From: an uncultured beta proteobacterium
Lineage (GTDB): Bacteria > Pseudomonadota > Gammaproteobacteria > Burkholderiales > Rhodocyclaceae
DNA length: 53,510 bases
Assembly (NCBI GenBank): GCA_903886975.1
Contig: CAISOB010000027.1
Coordinates: 1 to 53,510 of the forward strand
Reading direction: 5' to 3'
Of this stretch, positions 1-8,378 are shown in pieces. The notes below the pieces were generated by a model, which saw only the letters and a list, made by a program, of their open reading frames with translations, did not search any database and was not told where the DNA came from. Numbering within the stretch: position 1 is the stretch's first letter; the number at the start of each line of letters is the position of its first letter. A program made the position numbers and the translations under genes.

Positions 1-94
1 AGATCGATTCACAAAGGGCGTCGCGTAATATGAACACCGACTTTCCCACCGCGCCGCTCGCCTCCCGCTTGATAAACCAGCGGGCGGCGGCACC

Positions 95-514
95 GTGGAA
101 AAGTCTCTCTCCGCCTCACACACAAAAATCCTGACACTCCCCCGCACGGTGGCAAGCCAGCCGTGGCAGTTCCTGCTGATGCTCAACATCGCCCTGCTCC
201 TCCTGGGCATCTTCATCGAACCCCTGCCGGCAATGCTGCTAAGTGCCCCCCTGTTCCTGCCGATGGCACAAGCCCTTGGCATCGACCTGATCCTGATGGG
301 CGTGATCATGGTCATGAACCTCTCGATCGCGCTGTACACGCCCCCGGTCGGCGGTACCCTGTTCGTCGCCGCCAAGCTGTGCAAGGCCGGCATCGGCGGC
401 ATGACCATCCACATCATGCCGCTGATGGCCATGAACGTCGCCGTTCTCTTTCTCACCACCTACGTCCCCTGGCTCTCCAAAGCCCTGCCCAAGTTCCTCT
501 TCGGGGTCGGCTGA
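95..514 (+). pseudogene. TRAP transporter large permease (DctM) C-terminal remnant
   Basis: The translated product matches only the last ~115 residues of a TRAP-transporter DctM subunit, which is normally about 430 residues. The end of the family is clear: a segment around SAPLFLPMAQALGID, then the signature GVIMVMNLSIALYTPPVGG and a last hydrophobic helix. The reading frame meets a stop (TAA) at 26-28 and the codons before about 150 do not look like DctM, so the first three quarters of the gene are missing rather than cut by the window edge. The apparent GTG start at 95 is probably fortuitous. It sits just upstream of the sugar operon and could be the relic of its uptake system. I see no product that could transport anything by itself. 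Confidence 0.7.
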
Positions 515-578
515 TGCGCGGCGGAGACTCGCAACGCTCCTCGGATAGACATTGATGCTGCGACAACAGGACTGCACA

Positions 579-1472
579 GTGGCCAAAAGAATTATCTCGA
601 TGTCGTCGGTCCCCTACGACGGCTACGATTTCCCGCGCGCACTGGCGAGCATGGCCGCGTGCGGCGTGACGCACGTCGAACCGGCTTTCATCATCGGCTA
701 CTCGGGGCCCATCGACGATGGCGACTTCACTGCCGACAAGGCGCGCAAATACGCGAGTTGGCTCGCCGACAGCGGCATCGCGTGCTATGCCTTTTCTGCG
801 CACAACATCCAATTTGACCGTGCCGATGTCGTGGACGTCTATCGCGGGCGCTTGGATTTCGCTGCCGGGATGGGCGCCAAAATTATCAACGTTACTGCCG
901 CGGCACGCGCCGACGGCGCCGCGTACTTTCGGTACATCGAGGCCATTGCTCGTCACGCCGAGCAATTGGGTATCATGATCGGCCTGGAAAATCCCGGCGA
1001 TGGTCAGGACAACCTGTTCAACATCGCCGTGGACGGCATAGCCCTCCTCGAGAAGCTCGGGCATGAATGCATCAAGCTCAACTATGATGCCGGCAATACC
1101 ATCTCGCACCGCCCGGTCCAGCAGCCTGGCGGCGTTGATCCCGCGGCGGACGCCCTCCTCGCCATGCCTTATTGCGCTCATGTTCATATCAAGGATGTCC
1201 GTCTCGGCGCCGATGGCTGTTATATCTTCACCCCGCTCGGCAAGGGCGACATCGACTGCGCCAGCATCGTCCAGGCCGTCTCCCGGACCGACCTCAACTT
1301 GACGATTGAAATGCCGCTGCGCCTGCATCGCCTGCCCAATAAGCAGCCGCAACGGCGACCTGAACCGGTGCCCCTGGCCGAAGTGGAAGCGGCGATCCGC
1401 GAATCGCTGCATTTTGTCGAGCACCACCTTGCCATCGGACGGATGTCAAGCGCGAGCTGGCCAATCGCTTAA
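579..1472 (+). CDS. sugar phosphate isomerase/epimerase (xylose-isomerase-like TIM barrel)
   Basis: A ~297-residue AP-endonuclease-2/xylose-isomerase-like TIM barrel. The metal-site pattern of the family is visible: an early HVEPAF strand, GLENPG carrying the first metal-binding Glu, KLNYDAGN with the Asp, HVHIKDV with the His, and a late TIEMP Glu. Such enzymes interconvert ketoses and aldoses or epimerise free sugars using a divalent metal. I chose GTG 579 because an AGGA box lies 7 bases upstream and homologues begin close to the KRIISMSS strand; ATG 555 is an alternative with no good ribosome site. It precedes the kinase gene by 262 bases, so it may be a separate transcript. The substrate cannot be read from sequence. 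Confidence 0.8.
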   Translation: MAKRIISMSSVPYDGYDFPRALASMAACGVTHVEPAFIIGYSGPIDDGDFTADKARKYASWLADSGIACYAFSAHNIQFDRADVVDVYRGRLDFAAGMGAKIINVTAAARADGAAYFRYIEAIARHAEQLGIMIGLENPGDGQDNLFNIAVDGIALLEKLGHECIKLNYDAGNTISHRPVQQPGGVDPAADALLAMPYCAHVHIKDVRLGADGCYIFTPLGKGDIDCASIVQAVSRTDLNLTIEMPLRLHRLPNKQPQRRPEPVPLAEVEAAIRESLHFVEHHLAIGRMSSASWPIA

Positions 1473-1734
1473 GCCAGCCAGGCCAAGCGCACCAAGCAGT
1501 CGGCCTTGCCGTGAAAACGCGGACTGGCCGCCCTTGGACAGGCACAATCCGCGGCAGCAGTATCTTCATGCGTTCAATCGGAGTGGGCAAAAAAGTCTTA
1601 TTGGCGGCTGTTTTATATCCGATAATGTTGTTTCATGTGTATTTACTTGACAGATAGAAATTTTATTGCCATGGTGTTGTTTGCTTTTACCTGCTTTTGC
1701 AGCTTGCAGAAACTAATCTTGGGGAGGCAGTGAT
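1473..1734 (+). promoter_or_regulatory. AT-rich intergenic region upstream of the kinase operon
   Basis: A 262-base non-coding gap between the isomerase and the PfkB kinase. The part from about 1588 is markedly richer in A and T than its surroundings and holds a perfect TTGACA at 1647-1652, but I find no convincing -10 box at 16-18 bases from it. This is the natural place for the operon promoter and for the operator of the DeoR-type repressor encoded at the operon end. The strong GGGGAGG ribosome site of the kinase gene lies at its right edge. Confidence 0.35.
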
Positions 1735-2697
1735 ATGGATACCGTAGTGAGCATGGGGATACACATCGTCGACATCCTGGGGCGGCCGGTTTCGCGGATA
1801 CCCGAGGGGCAGCGCCTCGATTTGCTCAAGGAGATACGCATTACCGCGGCCGGAACGGCCGCCGGGACGAGCGTCGATATGGCTAAGCTCGGCTTGCATG
1901 TCATCGCCATGGGCGCGATCGGCGAGGACACGCTCGGCGACTTCCTGCTCGCGGCGATGGCCAAGCACGGCGTCGATGTTTCGCACCTGGTGAGAAAATC
2001 CGGCATCCAGACCTCGGCGACGATGCTGCCGATCCGGCCGAACGGCGAAAGACCGGCGCTGCATGTCACCGGCGCGAACGGCGAGTTCACCATCAACGAT
2101 GTCGATTTCGACCTCCTCGCCAAGGCCAAGGTCCTGCACATGGGCGGCACCTCGCTATTGCCCAAACTCGACGGAACGCCGACCCGCGACATCCTCAAAT
2201 TCGCCAAGGAACACGGGCTGATCACGACCTTTGACCTGGTCGCCATCGAAAGGCCGGACCTCCTTGACCTGATCAAGCCCTGCCTGCCCTACATCGATTA
2301 CTTCATGCCCGGCCTCGAGGAGGCCGAGATGATGACCGGCCTCACCGACCGGATGGAGATCATCAAGTATTTTCTCGACAACGGCGCGAAGCACACCGTC
2401 TTCAAGATGGGCGCCCGCGGCAGCAGCATTGCCTATTATTCGGGAGCGAAAATCGAGGAGATCCGCATCCCGGTCTTCAAGACGACGCTGATCGACACGA
2501 CGGGTTGCGGCGACGCCTACTGCGCCGGTTTCATCACCGGCCTGCTGCATGGTTTCGATCTGCGCAAGAGCGGCTTGCTCGGCGCCGCCGCCGGTTCGCT
2601 CGTGGCGTCGGGCCTCGGATCCGACGCGGGCATCGTCGACCTCAAATCTACACTGGCTTACATGGAAAAAGGGGAAATCCTTCCCTTGACTGACTGA
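1735..2697 (+). CDS. PfkB-family carbohydrate kinase
   Basis: A 320-residue ribokinase/PfkB-family kinase, expected to transfer phosphate from ATP to a sugar hydroxyl in the cytoplasm. The N-terminal substrate lobe contains ITAAGTAAGTSVDMAKLG (the family GG-N-A region with variant glycines) and GAIGEDTLGDFL. The C-terminal signature DTTGCGDAYCAGF forms the anion hole, with the catalytic base Asp260. The start is well supported by GGGGAGG 7 bases upstream. It is followed after 43 bases by the LsrF-like aldolase, so it probably makes the phosphorylated substrate of the downstream epimerase and aldolases. Note that the known AI-2 kinase LsrK is of the FGGY family, so this is not LsrK. Sugar specificity is unknown. 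Confidence 0.88.
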   Translation: MDTVVSMGIHIVDILGRPVSRIPEGQRLDLLKEIRITAAGTAAGTSVDMAKLGLHVIAMGAIGEDTLGDFLLAAMAKHGVDVSHLVRKSGIQTSATMLPIRPNGERPALHVTGANGEFTINDVDFDLLAKAKVLHMGGTSLLPKLDGTPTRDILKFAKEHGLITTFDLVAIERPDLLDLIKPCLPYIDYFMPGLEEAEMMTGLTDRMEIIKYFLDNGAKHTVFKMGARGSSIAYYSGAKIEEIRIPVFKTTLIDTTGCGDAYCAGFITGLLHGFDLRKSGLLGAAAGSLVASGLGSDAGIVDLKSTLAYMEKGEILPLTD

Positions 2698-2740
2698 GTG
2701 CTGCACTGACTCTTAACCATTCTTATCGAGGTAACACCTA

Positions 2741-3625
2741 ATGGCCGAAGCTGAAATCCAAAGCGGGGAAAAAGAATTCTTCCTCGACATTCCGCAGCAG
2801 AACGAGACCTTCTTTCTCAAGGGCAGCGCCAACTACGACTGGGGCATGAAGAACCGCCTCGCGCGGATCTTCAATCCGCGCTCCGGCAAGACGGTGATGC
2901 TCGCCTTCGATCATGGCTACTTCCAGGGCCCGACCACCGGGCTCGAACGCATCGACGTGACGATCGTGCCGCTCGCGCCTTTTGCCGACGCCCTGATGCT
3001 GACGCGCGGCATCCTGCGCTCGGTGATCCCGGCCGCCTCGGGCAATCCGATCGTCATGCGCGCCAGCGGCGGCCCGAGCATTCTCAAGGAACTCTCGAAC
3101 GAGCATCTGGTGATCGACATGGACGATGCTGTTCGCATGAACTGCTCGGCGGTTGCGGTGCAGGTGTTCATCGGCGGCGAATACGAGACGCAGTCGGTGG
3201 GTAACATGACCCGCCTGGTCGACGCCGGCATGAAGGTCGGCATTCCCGTTCTCGGCGTCACGGCGGTCGGCAAGGAACTGGTGCGCGATGCCAAATACAT
3301 GGGCCTGGCGACGCGGATGTGTGCCGAACTCGGCGCGGCGGTGGTCAAGACTTACTTTTGCCCAGACTTCGAAAAGGTCGCCGCCGGTTGCCCGGTGCCG
3401 CTGGTAATCGCGGGCGGCAAGAAGCTTCCCGAACTCGAGGCGCTGAAGATGGCCGCCGATGCGATCGCGCAGGGAGCATCGGGTGTCGACATGGGGCGCA
3501 ATATCTTCCAGTCCGATGCGCCGGTGGCCATGCTCAAGGCGGTTCGCAAGGTCGTGCACGAGGCGATGAACTACAAACAGGCCTACGAATATTTCCTCGA
3601 GTTGAAGAACCAGAAGAATGGCTGA
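2741..3625 (+). CDS. LsrF-like class I aldolase/thiolase (DeoC/LacD family)
   Basis: A 294-residue class I aldolase that aligns essentially end to end with E. coli LsrF (3-hydroxy-5-phosphonooxypentane-2,4-dione thiolase of AI-2 processing). Shared stretches include [29 protein letters not shown] [18 protein letters not shown] and [15 protein letters not shown]. The Schiff-base lysine falls in VVKTYF at Lys203, the same number as in LsrF. It is the second gene of the operon, after the PfkB kinase, and its last 8 bases overlap the epimerase start, implying translational coupling. None of the usual lsr genes (lsrACDB, lsrK, lsrR) is next to it, so the true substrate may be a different ketose phosphate. 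Family assignment is firm, the reaction is inference. Confidence 0.85.
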   Translation: MAEAEIQSGEKEFFLDIPQQNETFFLKGSANYDWGMKNRLARIFNPRSGKTVMLAFDHGYFQGPTTGLERIDVTIVPLAPFADALMLTRGILRSVIPAASGNPIVMRASGGPSILKELSNEHLVIDMDDAVRMNCSAVAVQVFIGGEYETQSVGNMTRLVDAGMKVGIPVLGVTAVGKELVRDAKYMGLATRMCAELGAAVVKTYFCPDFEKVAAGCPVPLVIAGGKKLPELEALKMAADAIAQGASGVDMGRNIFQSDAPVAMLKAVRKVVHEAMNYKQAYEYFLELKNQKNG

Positions 3626-4337
3626 GACCGCAGTATCCATCGTCAAGCGATTGGCCCCCGCGCTGAGCGTGGGGGTCTTGAGCGCCAATCTGATGCGCCT
3701 TGCGGACGACGTCGCGACCCTTGCCGGTTGCGGCGTCGGGTTGCTGCACTTCGATGTCATGGACGGACGCGCCGCTCCGATGCTGACCGTCGGACCGCCA
3801 TTCATCAAGGCGGTCAAGACGACGCTGCTCAAGGACGTGCATCTGATCATCGAAGAACCCTACGCGGCGATTCCCGATTACGTCGCAGCCGGCGCCGACA
3901 TCGTCACCATCCACGTCGAAGGCTGCCGGCATCCGCGCGCCGCACTCGAGCTGATCGGACGATCGGTCAATGTCAACGATCCGCAGCGGGGAATCCTGCG
4001 CGGTATCGCCATCAATCCGGGAACACCGGTTGCGGCCATAGCCCCGCTGCTTGACCTCATCGACCTCGCGGTTCTGGTCGCGGTTAACCCTGGCTTTTCG
4101 GGCCAGAAATTCGCCCCCAGCACAGCGGCGCGTTTTGCCGAACTCAAGGCCCTGATTTCCGGTTCGGGCCGCGAGATTCTGGCCGGCATCGACGGCGGCG
4201 TGGCACACGAAAATATCGAGGCGATCGCAGCACTCGCGCCGGATTACGTGGTCAGCGGCAGCGCGCTGTTTTCCGGTGGTGACATCCCGGCTGCGGTGAC
4301 TAAATTTCATCGAATACTCGCCGCGCAAGCGCTCTAG
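3618..4337 (+). CDS. ribulose-phosphate 3-epimerase-like protein
   Basis: A 239-residue TIM barrel of the ribulose-phosphate 3-epimerase family, close in size to the usual ~225. The catalytic set is present: His44 and Asp46 in LLHFDVMDG, His75 in DVHLII, the NPGFSGQKF loop and Asp192 in GIDGGV. Enzymes of this family invert C3 of ketose phosphates; relatives act on D-allulose-6-phosphate or tetrulose phosphates. The start overlaps the aldolase stop by 8 bases. An Rpe copy inside a dedicated sugar operon, rather than near the Calvin or pentose-phosphate genes, suggests it serves this pathway. Allulose-6-phosphate epimerase (AlsE-like) is a possible alternative name. Confidence 0.82.
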   Translation: MAETAVSIVKRLAPALSVGVLSANLMRLADDVATLAGCGVGLLHFDVMDGRAAPMLTVGPPFIKAVKTTLLKDVHLIIEEPYAAIPDYVAAGADIVTIHVEGCRHPRAALELIGRSVNVNDPQRGILRGIAINPGTPVAAIAPLLDLIDLAVLVAVNPGFSGQKFAPSTAARFAELKALISGSGREILAGIDGGVAHENIEAIAALAPDYVVSGSALFSGGDIPAAVTKFHRILAAQAL

Positions 4338-4428
4338 TTCGGCCGGGGCCGTCGCACCGCAAGGCGGTGGTTGCGCCAAGAAGACAGACTGAAAAAGTAT
4401 TTCTCTATTTCAACAGGTGTATCTGCAT

Positions 4429-6525
4429 ATGAAGAACGCATGGGATGTCGGGGATTTCAATGAATGTATTGCGGCATATGGCGCCCAATGGGGCGATGAA
4501 CTTGCCTCCTGCGTCTACCTGACGCGGTTGGTCGGCCGCGAGTCGGCGCTGGCCTTGCATGGCGGCGGTAATACCTCGGTAAAATCCATGCTCAAGGATT
4601 TTCTCGGCGAGGCCAACGAAGCGATCTACGTCAAGGCTTCCGGGTGCGACATGGCGCAGATCGAGCCGCAGAATTTTGTCGCGCTCGACCGGGCCTACAT
4701 GGCTCGATTTGGCGCCCTGGCGTCTTTTACCGATCAGCAGATGGCCGATCAGTTTGCCTTTCATCAATTGCGCGTGACCAGCGCGCGGCCATCGATCGAA
4801 GCGCTGTTGCACGCCTTGGTTCCGGCAAAGTATGTGCTCCACACGCACGCCGAAGCGGTACTGGCCCTGACCAACCGAATCGATGCCCGGGCGACGCTGC
4901 TCGCGGCCCTCGGCGATGAGGTCAGCGTCGTCGATTATGCGCGCGCCGGAGCGGACTTGAGCAAGGCGATTTCCCGGAAACTGGCGGCCAGCGCCGGCAA
5001 GGCGCTGGTACTGATGGGCCATGGCCTGGTGACCTGGGGGGAGACCGCGCAGGAAGCGTACGCGGCCACCGTGGCGATCGTTTCCGCCGCGGAAAATTAC
5101 TTGGACGCACACAAGAAGGCACTGTGGGTTGATCAAAGTGTTGCGTCCGTAGACAGCGCACGCGAACGCTTTGCCAGAATCGCGCCGGTGTTGCGCGGTG
5201 CGCTGACGCCGGCCAGCGGCGACGCCGACCGGCCGCACCGACGAATGATCCTCAAGTTGGTGACGTCACCGGAAATTCTTGACGTACTCGCTTGGGAAGG
5301 CGGCGAGGCGCTGCTCAATACGCCGCCGCTGACGCCCGACTACCTGATCCGCACCAAGGCGTTGCCGCTGTGGATGGCATCAGCCGATTTTGACGACCTC
5401 GGGGTGTTTGCAGCCCAAGTCGGCGCGGAACTCGCTGCGTATGAAAAGGCTTATTCCGAATACATCGAAAGCAACCGCCAGCGCGCCACCAGTGAGTTCG
5501 AGCCCGTTGACCCCCTGCCGCGTGTCGTGCTGATTCCAGGCATCGGCGCCGTGGCTTGCGGACCTACCGCGGCCGATGCGCAGATCGTCGCCGATATCAC
5601 CGTCCAGGCGATCGCGGTGAAGACACGGATTGCCCAGAGCGGCGGAGACTATCTGGGACTATCCGACGATCATCTGTTCGAGATGGAATATCATCTGCTG
5701 CAGCAGGCCAAACTCGATGCGCCGCAGAACACCGGCGTGGCCGTCGTCACCGGCGGCGCCGGGGCGATCGGTCATGGCATCTGCGACAAGCTCCTGTCGG
5801 AAGGCTGGCACGTCGCGCTGAGCGACCTGCAAGGGCCGAACCTGGAGAACACCGTTGCCGCGTTCGAGCAAAGCTATCCCGGGCGAATTCTAGCCGTGGC
5901 CATGGACGTGACGGATCCGGCTTCGGTTGCCGCAGGTTATGCGTCTATCATCATGGCCTGGGGCGGCGTCGATCTGGTGGTTGCCAACGCCGGAATTGCC
6001 GCGGTCGCGCCGCTGACCGAATTGTCGATCGATACTTTCCGCAAGCTTGAACGCGTCAATATCGAGGGAACTCTGCTGACCATCGCCGAAGCCGGGCGCT
6101 TGTTCAAGGTGCAAAACACCGGCGGCGACATTGTGCTGATCTCGACCAAGAACGTTTTTGCGCCGGGCGCGAAGTTCGGCGCCTACAGCGCCACCAAGGC
6201 CGCTTCGCATCAACTGGCGCGCATTGCCAGCCTCGAACTCGCGGACATCGACGTGCGCGTCAACATGGTGGCGCCGGACGCGGTGTTCGCGCACGGCAAG
6301 ACCAAGTCCGGCCTGTGGGCCGAGGTCGGCCCCGATCGCATGAAGGCGCGCGGGCTCGACGAAAAGGGATTGCAGGACTACTACCAGTCGCGCAATTTGC
6401 TCAAGACCCAGGTCACGGCGGAACATGTGGGCCGCGCCGTCATGTACTTCGCGACGCGACAGACGCCGACCACCGGGGCGACGATTCCCGTCGACGGCGG
6501 CTTGCCGGATGCCACGCCGCGCTGA
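4429..6525 (+). CDS. bifunctional class II aldolase / short-chain dehydrogenase
   Basis: About 698 residues with two catalytic halves. The first ~430 form a class II aldolase/adducin domain: GGGNTSVK, the zinc-binding pair in VLHTHAEAV (about His138 and His140) and a third His in GHGLVTWG. Residues ~435-698 are a short-chain dehydrogenase with TGGAGAIGHG for NAD binding, the NAG motif, a Ser in LISTKN and YSATK with the catalytic Tyr and Lys. Such fusions, as in rhamnulose-1-phosphate aldolase/lactaldehyde dehydrogenases, cleave a ketose-1-phosphate to DHAP and an aldehyde, then oxidise or reduce the aldehyde. I prefer ATG 4429 (AGG 11 bases upstream) over GTG 4417. It overlaps or abuts the DeoR gene. 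The substrate is uncertain. Confidence 0.87.
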   Translation: MKNAWDVGDFNECIAAYGAQWGDELASCVYLTRLVGRESALALHGGGNTSVKSMLKDFLGEANEAIYVKASGCDMAQIEPQNFVALDRAYMARFGALASFTDQQMADQFAFHQLRVTSARPSIEALLHALVPAKYVLHTHAEAVLALTNRIDARATLLAALGDEVSVVDYARAGADLSKAISRKLAASAGKALVLMGHGLVTWGETAQEAYAATVAIVSAAENYLDAHKKALWVDQSVASVDSARERFARIAPVLRGALTPASGDADRPHRRMILKLVTSPEILDVLAWEGGEALLNTPPLTPDYLIRTKALPLWMASADFDDLGVFAAQVGAELAAYEKAYSEYIESNRQRATSEFEPVDPLPRVVLIPGIGAVACGPTAADAQIVADITVQAIAVKTRIAQSGGDYLGLSDDHLFEMEYHLLQQAKLDAPQNTGVAVVTGGAGAIGHGICDKLLSEGWHVALSDLQGPNLENTVAAFEQSYPGRILAVAMDVTDPASVAAGYASIIMAWGGVDLVVANAGIAAVAPLTELSIDTFRKLERVNIEGTLLTIAEAGRLFKVQNTGGDIVLISTKNVFAPGAKFGAYSATKAASHQLARIASLELADIDVRVNMVAPDAVFAHGKTKSGLWAEVGPDRMKARGLDEKGLQDYYQSRNLLKTQVTAEHVGRAVMYFATRQTPTTGATIPVDGGLPDATPR

Positions 6526-6545
6526 TGCCGCGCAAGGAGACGCAG

Positions 6546-7313
6546 ATGCTCGCAGTCGAGCGGAGAAACACGATACTTGAAACCCTGCGTCGCCAGGGTA
6601 TCGTCACGGTGTTGGAACTCGCCAAGACCTTCGCGGTGACCGAGGAGACGATACGCCGCGACCTGAAGAAGCTCGAGACGGCGAACGGCGTCGCGCGCAC
6701 CTACGGCGGCGCCTACATCACCAAGAGCGTGCACAGCGATATTCCGGTCGGCATCCGCGAAGGCATCTATCTCGAGGGCAAGGAAGCCATTGCCGAACTC
6801 GCCGAGCAAGCCATCGTCGATGGCGATACCATCATTCTCGACTCGAGCACGACCTCGATCCACATTGCCAAACGACTGATGGACAGGACCAATATCATCG
6901 TCATCACCAACAGCATCAAGGTGGTGAATGTTCTCGCCGAAGCCGAAGGCATCAAGGTGATCTGCACCGGCGGAACGCTGCGCTCCCGGCAGTTGAGTTT
7001 TACCGGACCGTCGGCGGTGAAAAGCCTGGCCGTCTACTATGCCGACAAAGCCTTCGTGTCGTGCACCGGCATCGACCTGCAGAATGGCCTGACCGATTCC
7101 GACGAGCAGGAAGCCGAAATCAGGCAAAAGATGCTCGAGCAGGCGCAGGAGAAAATCATCATCGCCGACCAGACCAAACTCGGGAAGATTTCATTCGCGG
7201 CCATCGCGCCGGTAGACGTCGCCGACTGCATCATCACCGATCTGGAGCTCGACGAAACCTGGCGCGCGGAACTCGATCTGCGCAAGATCAGGTATCTCTA
7301 TCCGAATCAGTGA
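6546..7313 (+). CDS. DeoR/GlpR-family transcriptional regulator
   Basis: A 255-residue DeoR-type repressor. The N-terminal winged helix covers residues 1-56 with ILETLRRQGIVTVLELAKTF and the signature TEETIRRDLKKLE. The rest is a DeoRC sugar-phosphate sensor domain, with ILDSSTTSIHIAK and VICTGGTLR. I chose ATG 6546 because AAGGAG lies 6 bases upstream; ATG 6525 would overlap the dehydrogenase stop by one base. Position at the operon end suggests it represses the operon and is released by a phosphorylated intermediate. Its last 7 bases overlap the convergent ABM gene. Operator sites are not evident by eye. Confidence 0.9.
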   Translation: MLAVERRNTILETLRRQGIVTVLELAKTFAVTEETIRRDLKKLETANGVARTYGGAYITKSVHSDIPVGIREGIYLEGKEAIAELAEQAIVDGDTIILDSSTTSIHIAKRLMDRTNIIVITNSIKVVNVLAEAEGIKVICTGGTLRSRQLSFTGPSAVKSLAVYYADKAFVSCTGIDLQNGLTDSDEQEAEIRQKMLEQAQEKIIIADQTKLGKISFAAIAPVDVADCIITDLELDETWRAELDLRKIRYLYPNQ

Positions 7314-7630
7314 GCGCCGCTGGTGCTCTGCAACACTCTGACGGTGATGCGCTCCCTTAGATAGTCGCCGATGCGCGCACGGAATTCCGCTGAATGCGGC
7401 ATGGCGATGTGCTTTCTGAAGTCCTCGAGGCAATTCCATCGTTCGAGGACGACGATCATGTCTGCATCCTTTTCCTGGTTCGGCAACTGCGCATCATAGT
7501 CGAGCATCGGCGCGTATTCGAGACAGCCCGGCTCCTTGGCCATGATTTGCGGGATCAATTCACGATAGCAGGCAAGCGCATTGGCAATGTTACCGGGCTT
7601 GAGTCTTACTTGGACTATGACGCTGATCAT
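7307..7630 (-). CDS. ABM-domain (antibiotic biosynthesis monooxygenase-like) protein
   Basis: A 107-residue ferredoxin-like ABM protein: VIVQVRLKPG strand, EPGCLEY turn, VVLERWNCLEDFRKHI and the conserved HSAEFR helix. The family includes quinol monooxygenases, heme-degrading enzymes and LsrG, the isomerase that acts just before LsrF in AI-2 breakdown. With an LsrF-like aldolase a few kilobases away, an isomerase role is attractive but unproven; I do not see clear LsrG sequence signatures. It is the last gene of the minus-strand set lactonase-GntR-ABM and converges on the DeoR gene, overlapping it by 7 bases. Confidence 0.75.
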   Translation of the reverse strand: MISVIVQVRLKPGNIANALACYRELIPQIMAKEPGCLEYAPMLDYDAQLPNQEKDADMIVVLERWNCLEDFRKHIAMPHSAEFRARIGDYLRERITVRVLQSTSGAH

Positions 7631-7672
7631 TTCCGTCGATCTTCCCGGGCCTTGCCCGTCGGGCGCTGCGGC

Positions 7673-8377
7673 TCAGGACAGTTGCAGAATGTTGAGGTGT
7701 TTTTCCATCAGCTCGGTCAAATCCGATGCGCCGCGCTTGCGATGGCCCTCGATAAGTTCCCGCGCCCGTGCGCTGTCGCCGCGGCGGATGGCATCGACGA
7801 TCTTGGCGTGATCCTGCGTCGAGTTGATCGGGTTGTTGCGGATCGAAAGCATGGTCAGGCGGGCGCGCTGCGCGCGTCCCCAGAAGCTGTCGACGAGTTC
7901 GATCAGTATCCGGTTGGCCGACAGCGCGACGAGGTGATAGTGGAAATCTTCGTCGGCCTGCGCCCAGGCCTTGAGGTCGGAAGCATCCTGGGCAATCTTC
8001 ATGGCTTTCAGTGCGGTATCCAGCGACTTGTAGTCCCTGGCTGACAGCTCTCTCGCGGCGGCGAGCTCGACGGCGAGCGATTCGAGACTGGTGAGAATCT
8101 GGTAGATCTGCTGTATATCCGTCGCCGAAATCGGCAGAACGCGCATGCCATGGCGCGGAACGACGTTGACCAGACCGTCGCGCTGCAGGCGGATCAGCGC
8201 CTCGCGCACCGGCGTGCGGCTCACCCCGAGTTCTTCGCAGAGTTCCTGCTCGAGCGCCTGGTAGCCGGTACCCCAGATGTTGTAGAGAATCCGGTTCTGG
8301 ATCTCGTGATAGACGTGATCGACGAGCGTCTTCTTCGGTTGTTTACGACCGTTGGATCCTTTGTTATCGGGCTTCAT
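7673..8377 (-). CDS. GntR-family transcriptional regulator (FCD/FadR type)
   Basis: A 234-residue GntR regulator. Residues ~15-80 are the winged helix (LCEELGVSRTPVREALIRLQ, then LVNVVPRHGMRV). The remaining all-helical FCD domain carries likely metal ligands in DEDFHYHL and EGHRKRG and usually binds a carboxylate or sugar acid. The start lies one base after the lactonase stop (TGATATG), so the two are certainly co-transcribed. It may control its own operon and perhaps the facing sugar operon. A second regulator of another class in the same island suggests two inducers. Confidence 0.88.
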   Translation of the reverse strand: MKPDNKGSNGRKQPKKTLVDHVYHEIQNRILYNIWGTGYQALEQELCEELGVSRTPVREALIRLQRDGLVNVVPRHGMRVLPISATDIQQIYQILTSLESLAVELAAARELSARDYKSLDTALKAMKIAQDASDLKAWAQADEDFHYHLVALSANRILIELVDSFWGRAQRARLTMLSIRNNPINSTQDHAKIVDAIRRGDSARARELIEGHRKRGASDLTELMEKHLNILQLS

Positions 8378-8378
8378 A

